Shown here in pieces: positions 5,878 to 7,787 of a stretch of DNA of 7,787 nucleotides. Position numbers and translations under genes: made by a program. The first letter of the stretch is position 1. Each line of letters begins with the position of its first letter. The notes below the pieces were generated by a model, which saw nothing but the letters and a program-made list of their open reading frames with translations, was not told the DNA's origin and made no database searches. The DNA comes from Methylacidiphilum sp. (GTDB lineage: Bacteria > Verrucomicrobiota > Verrucomicrobiia > CAIQCK01): positions 1 to 7,787 of the forward strand of contig DYDC01000120.1 of the NCBI GenBank assembly GCA_020718125.1, written 5' to 3'.

Positions 5878-7677
5878 ATGAACCGTATCCGGCTGTTGCC
5901 TGAACACGTCGCCAACCAGATCGCCGCCGGCGAGGTGGTGGAACGGCCCGCGTCGGTGGTGAGGGAACTCGTCGAGAATTCGCTGGACGCCGGCGCGACG
6001 CGGATCGAGGCCGGCTTTCGCGCGGGCGGGCGCAGCGAAATCCGCGTGGCTGATGACGGCTGCGGCATGAGCCGCGACGACGCGCTGCTGTCGCTGGAGC
6101 GCCATGCGACGAGCAAGATCGCCGTCGCGGAGGACATCGAGCGTATCGCGTCGCTGGGTTTTCGCGGCGAGGCCATCCCGTCCATTGCGGCCGTGTCTCG
6201 GTTCACGCTGGTGTCGCGCGAGCACGACGCGGCGAGCGGCACGCGGATCGAGATCGCCGGCGGCAAGATGCTCAACGTGCAGGAGGTCGGCACGGCGCCG
6301 GGCACGACGGTGGAAGTCCGCTCGTTGTTCTACAACCTGCCCGCGCGGCGGAAGTTTCTCCGCTCCCCGGAGACGGAGAGCGCGCACATCCGCCACATCG
6401 TGACGCTCTGCGCGCTGGCGCATCCGGCGGTGGCGTGGCGGCTCGCGGAGGACGGCAACGAGACATTGAAGCTCGCGCCGGCCCGGTCGCTGAGCGACCG
6501 CATCCGGGAGCTTTACGGCAACGAGTTTTTCCAGGACCTCGTGCCGCTTGAAAAAACCGGAATCCGGAATCCGGAATCCGAAATCCGCGTCAGCGGTTTC
6601 GTGGGACGGCCTGGGGTGAGCCGCTCGACGCGGGAGCACCAGCACGTCTTCGTCAACGGCCGGCCGGTGGAGAACCGCGGCGTAAACTTCGCGCTGCTGG
6701 AGGGCTATCACACGGCGATGATGAGGGGCCGCTTCCCGATCGCGTTTCTGTTCATCGAGCTGGATCCCGGCGCGGTGGACGTGAACATCCATCCAGCCAA
6801 GCGCGAGGTCCGCTTCCGCGATGAAGGGGCGGTGCGCGGCGCGGTGACTGCCGCGGTGCGGCGGGCCATCGAACCGCAGATGCCGGGTGCGTCTTCAACT
6901 GCGCCGGCTTTTCAGCCGGTCGCCTTGACACTGCGGGGCGAGGCGGCGGCTCCGGCATCGGTCGAGATGGAGCAACGGCTGCCACTGCCGCCGCCAGCAA
7001 GGCCGTTGAGCGTGGGGCCGCCGCCGAAGGATGTCCCGCACTCCACACCGGACGCTTCACGCTTCGCGCTTCATGCTCCATGTCCGGCATCGGAAAGCGA
7101 CTGGCGGGTGCTCGGTGTCATCGGCCAGCTTTACGTGCTGGTCGAGTCGCCGGAGGGGTTGGTGTTGATGGACCAGCACGCGGCGCACGAGAGGGTGTTG
7201 TTCGAGCGGATGCTGAAGCAACTGGAGCAGCGTGTGACGCCGTCCCAGCGGCTGCTGATGCCGTTGACGCTGGAGTTCGAGGCGCGTGACGCGGCGTTCG
7301 TGCGGGAGAGCCTGGCGGTGTTCCAGCGGCTCGGCGTCGGAATCTCGGAGTTCGGCCAACGGGCGTTCCTGGTGGACGCGCTGCCGCCGTGGCTGCCGGC
7401 ACGGACGGACGTGCGGCAGATATTTCGTGACATCCTCGATGAGGTCGCGGCGGGTGGGGCGGGCGTATCGAAGCTGCGGCTGGGCGAGGACGCGGTGGCC
7501 ACGACGGTGTGCCGCCATGCGGTGAAGGCGCGCGACCCGTTGAGCATGCCGGAGCTGGAGGCGTTGCTGTCGGAGTTGCGCGCGTGCGATCTGCCCTACA
7601 CCTGTCCGCACGGCCGCCCGACGATGATCCAGCTTTCGTATGCGGAGATGGAGAAGAAATTTGGCCGGCGCGTCTGA
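5878..7677 (+). CDS. mutL: DNA mismatch repair protein MutL (endonuclease-type)
   Basis: MutL links mismatch recognition by MutS to strand removal. From the ATG at 5878 it has 599 residues. The N-terminal GHKL ATPase is intact: ANQIAAGEVVERPASVV, E30 (general base) and N34 in VRELVENSLDAG, DDGCGM from D59, LGFRGEA from 93, and K308 in NIHPAKREVRF. Residues about 335-405 form a Pro/Ala-rich linker. The C-terminal domain has the complete endonuclease motif DQHAAHERVLFE (432-443), plus VCRHAVKA and CPHGRP (576-581), so it should nick DNA itself, as in bacteria lacking MutH. The frame is open back to 5716 through tRNA-His, so the ATG at 5878 (MNRIRLLPEHVANQIAAGE) is clearly the start, although it has no Shine-Dalgarno. 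Oddities are two heptamer tandem repeats within the coding sequence and a repeat-like hairpin in the linker. Confidence 0.97.
   Translation: MNRIRLLPEHVANQIAAGEVVERPASVVRELVENSLDAGATRIEAGFRAGGRSEIRVADDGCGMSRDDALLSLERHATSKIAVAEDIERIASLGFRGEAIPSIAAVSRFTLVSREHDAASGTRIEIAGGKMLNVQEVGTAPGTTVEVRSLFYNLPARRKFLRSPETESAHIRHIVTLCALAHPAVAWRLAEDGNETLKLAPARSLSDRIRELYGNEFFQDLVPLEKTGIRNPESEIRVSGFVGRPGVSRSTREHQHVFVNGRPVENRGVNFALLEGYHTAMMRGRFPIAFLFIELDPGAVDVNIHPAKREVRFRDEGAVRGAVTAAVRRAIEPQMPGASSTAPAFQPVALTLRGEAAAPASVEMEQRLPLPPPARPLSVGPPPKDVPHSTPDASRFALHAPCPASESDWRVLGVIGQLYVLVESPEGLVLMDQHAAHERVLFERMLKQLEQRVTPSQRLLMPLTLEFEARDAAFVRESLAVFQRLGVGISEFGQRAFLVDALPPWLPARTDVRQIFRDILDEVAAGGAGVSKLRLGEDAVATTVCRHAVKARDPLSMPELEALLSELRACDLPYTCPHGRPTMIQLSYAEMEKKFGRRV
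6557..6587 (+). repeat. CCGGAAT heptamer tandem repeat inside mutL
   Basis: Three exact CCGGAAT copies (6557-6563, 6564-6570, 6571-6577) are followed by CCGAAAT (6578-6584) and CCG. They encode about residues 227-237 (GIRNPESEIR), between the ATPase core and the IRVSGFVGRP strand of the transducer domain, where MutL proteins usually have a short loop. Seven is not a multiple of three, so slippage by one unit would shift the frame. Confidence 0.9.
6904..6919. repeat. Hairpin in the mutL linker coding region
   Basis: CCGGCT (6904-6909) and AGCCGG (6914-6919) pair around a TTTC loop. The hairpin falls in the poorly conserved linker codons (TAPAFQPVA) and resembles small REP-like units, so it may be a repeat insertion tolerated in the disordered segment. 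Confidence 0.45.
7053..7073 (+). repeat. CGCTTCA heptamer tandem repeat inside mutL
   Basis: CGCTTCA (7053-7059), CGCTTCG (7060-7066) and CGCTTCA (7067-7073) lie in direct tandem. They encode about residues 392-399 (DASRFALH) at the end of the linker, just before the C-terminal endonuclease domain. As with the other mutL repeat, a change of one unit would break the frame, here removing the nuclease domain. Confidence 0.85.
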
Positions 7678-7759
7678 GGGCCGGCGGGATTTGGAACACT
7701 CGCGCCGTGGCAAAGATGAGGGCTGGAAGGGCGCAACTTGACACACGCACCACGATCAA

Positions 7760-7787
7760 GTCCCAGAGGGACGGACGAGAATAGCCC
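7760..7787 (+). repeat. REP-like unit, cut by the window end
   Basis: GTCCC (7760-7764) and GGGAC (7768-7772) pair around AGA, then 5 nt later comes AGAATAGCCC (7778-7787). This is the same layout as the units at 26-121, including the AATAGCCC box, and a following hairpin is expected just beyond the window. The stretch 7678-7759 after mutL shows no gene and no clear terminator. Confidence 0.6.

Overview
The window is GC-rich bacterial chromosome (about two-thirds G+C by eye). It holds four intact protein genes, two tRNA genes, several gene remnants and a notable load of short repeats. No gene identifies the organism. A thrC gene overlapping a PGM-like gene, REP-like motifs such as TGTAGCGGCGGTC and the GTCCC/GGGAC...AGAATAGCCC type, and heptamer-periodic repeats in spacers and inside a coding region together resemble Verrucomicrobiota (Limisphaerales/Pedosphaera-like) or a nearby PVC lineage. 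That placement rests on pattern memory and is only moderately likely.

Layout, left to right. Positions 1-121 carry two REP-like units. Positions 168-425 are the N-terminal stub of an ISL3-family transposase, truncated and missing zinc-ligand cysteines. Positions 419-526 hold CTGACGGC-type degenerate repeats. recN (593-2272) follows; its stop is 8 bp from a perfect 32-bp inverted repeat (2281-2366). Positions 2382-2710 are a gene graveyard: the C-terminal tail of a minus-strand gene lies back-to-back with the C-terminal tail of a frameshifted plus-strand gene. thrC (2840-4195) then overlaps by ATGA a PGM-like metalloenzyme gene (4192-5400). Two minus-strand tRNA genes, Arg(TCG) and His(GTG), both with encoded CCA, precede the divergently transcribed mutL (5878-7677). 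The window ends inside another REP-like unit (7760-7787).

How the genes work together. RecN (double-strand break repair) and MutL (mismatch repair endonuclease) are both genome-maintenance genes but lie in separate transcription units. thrC and the PGM-like gene are almost certainly one operon. The PGM-like protein belongs to the group proposed as a non-orthologous homoserine kinase, so the pair would make the last two steps of threonine synthesis: homoserine to O-phosphohomoserine to threonine.

The most interesting signals are that probable alternative homoserine kinase and two heptanucleotide tandem repeats inside mutL. A gain or loss of one repeat unit would shift the frame of this mutator gene. 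Heptamer-periodic repeats also occur in two intergenic regions, which suggests a common origin or mechanism. I see no CRISPR array, rRNA, phage module or intact mobile element.
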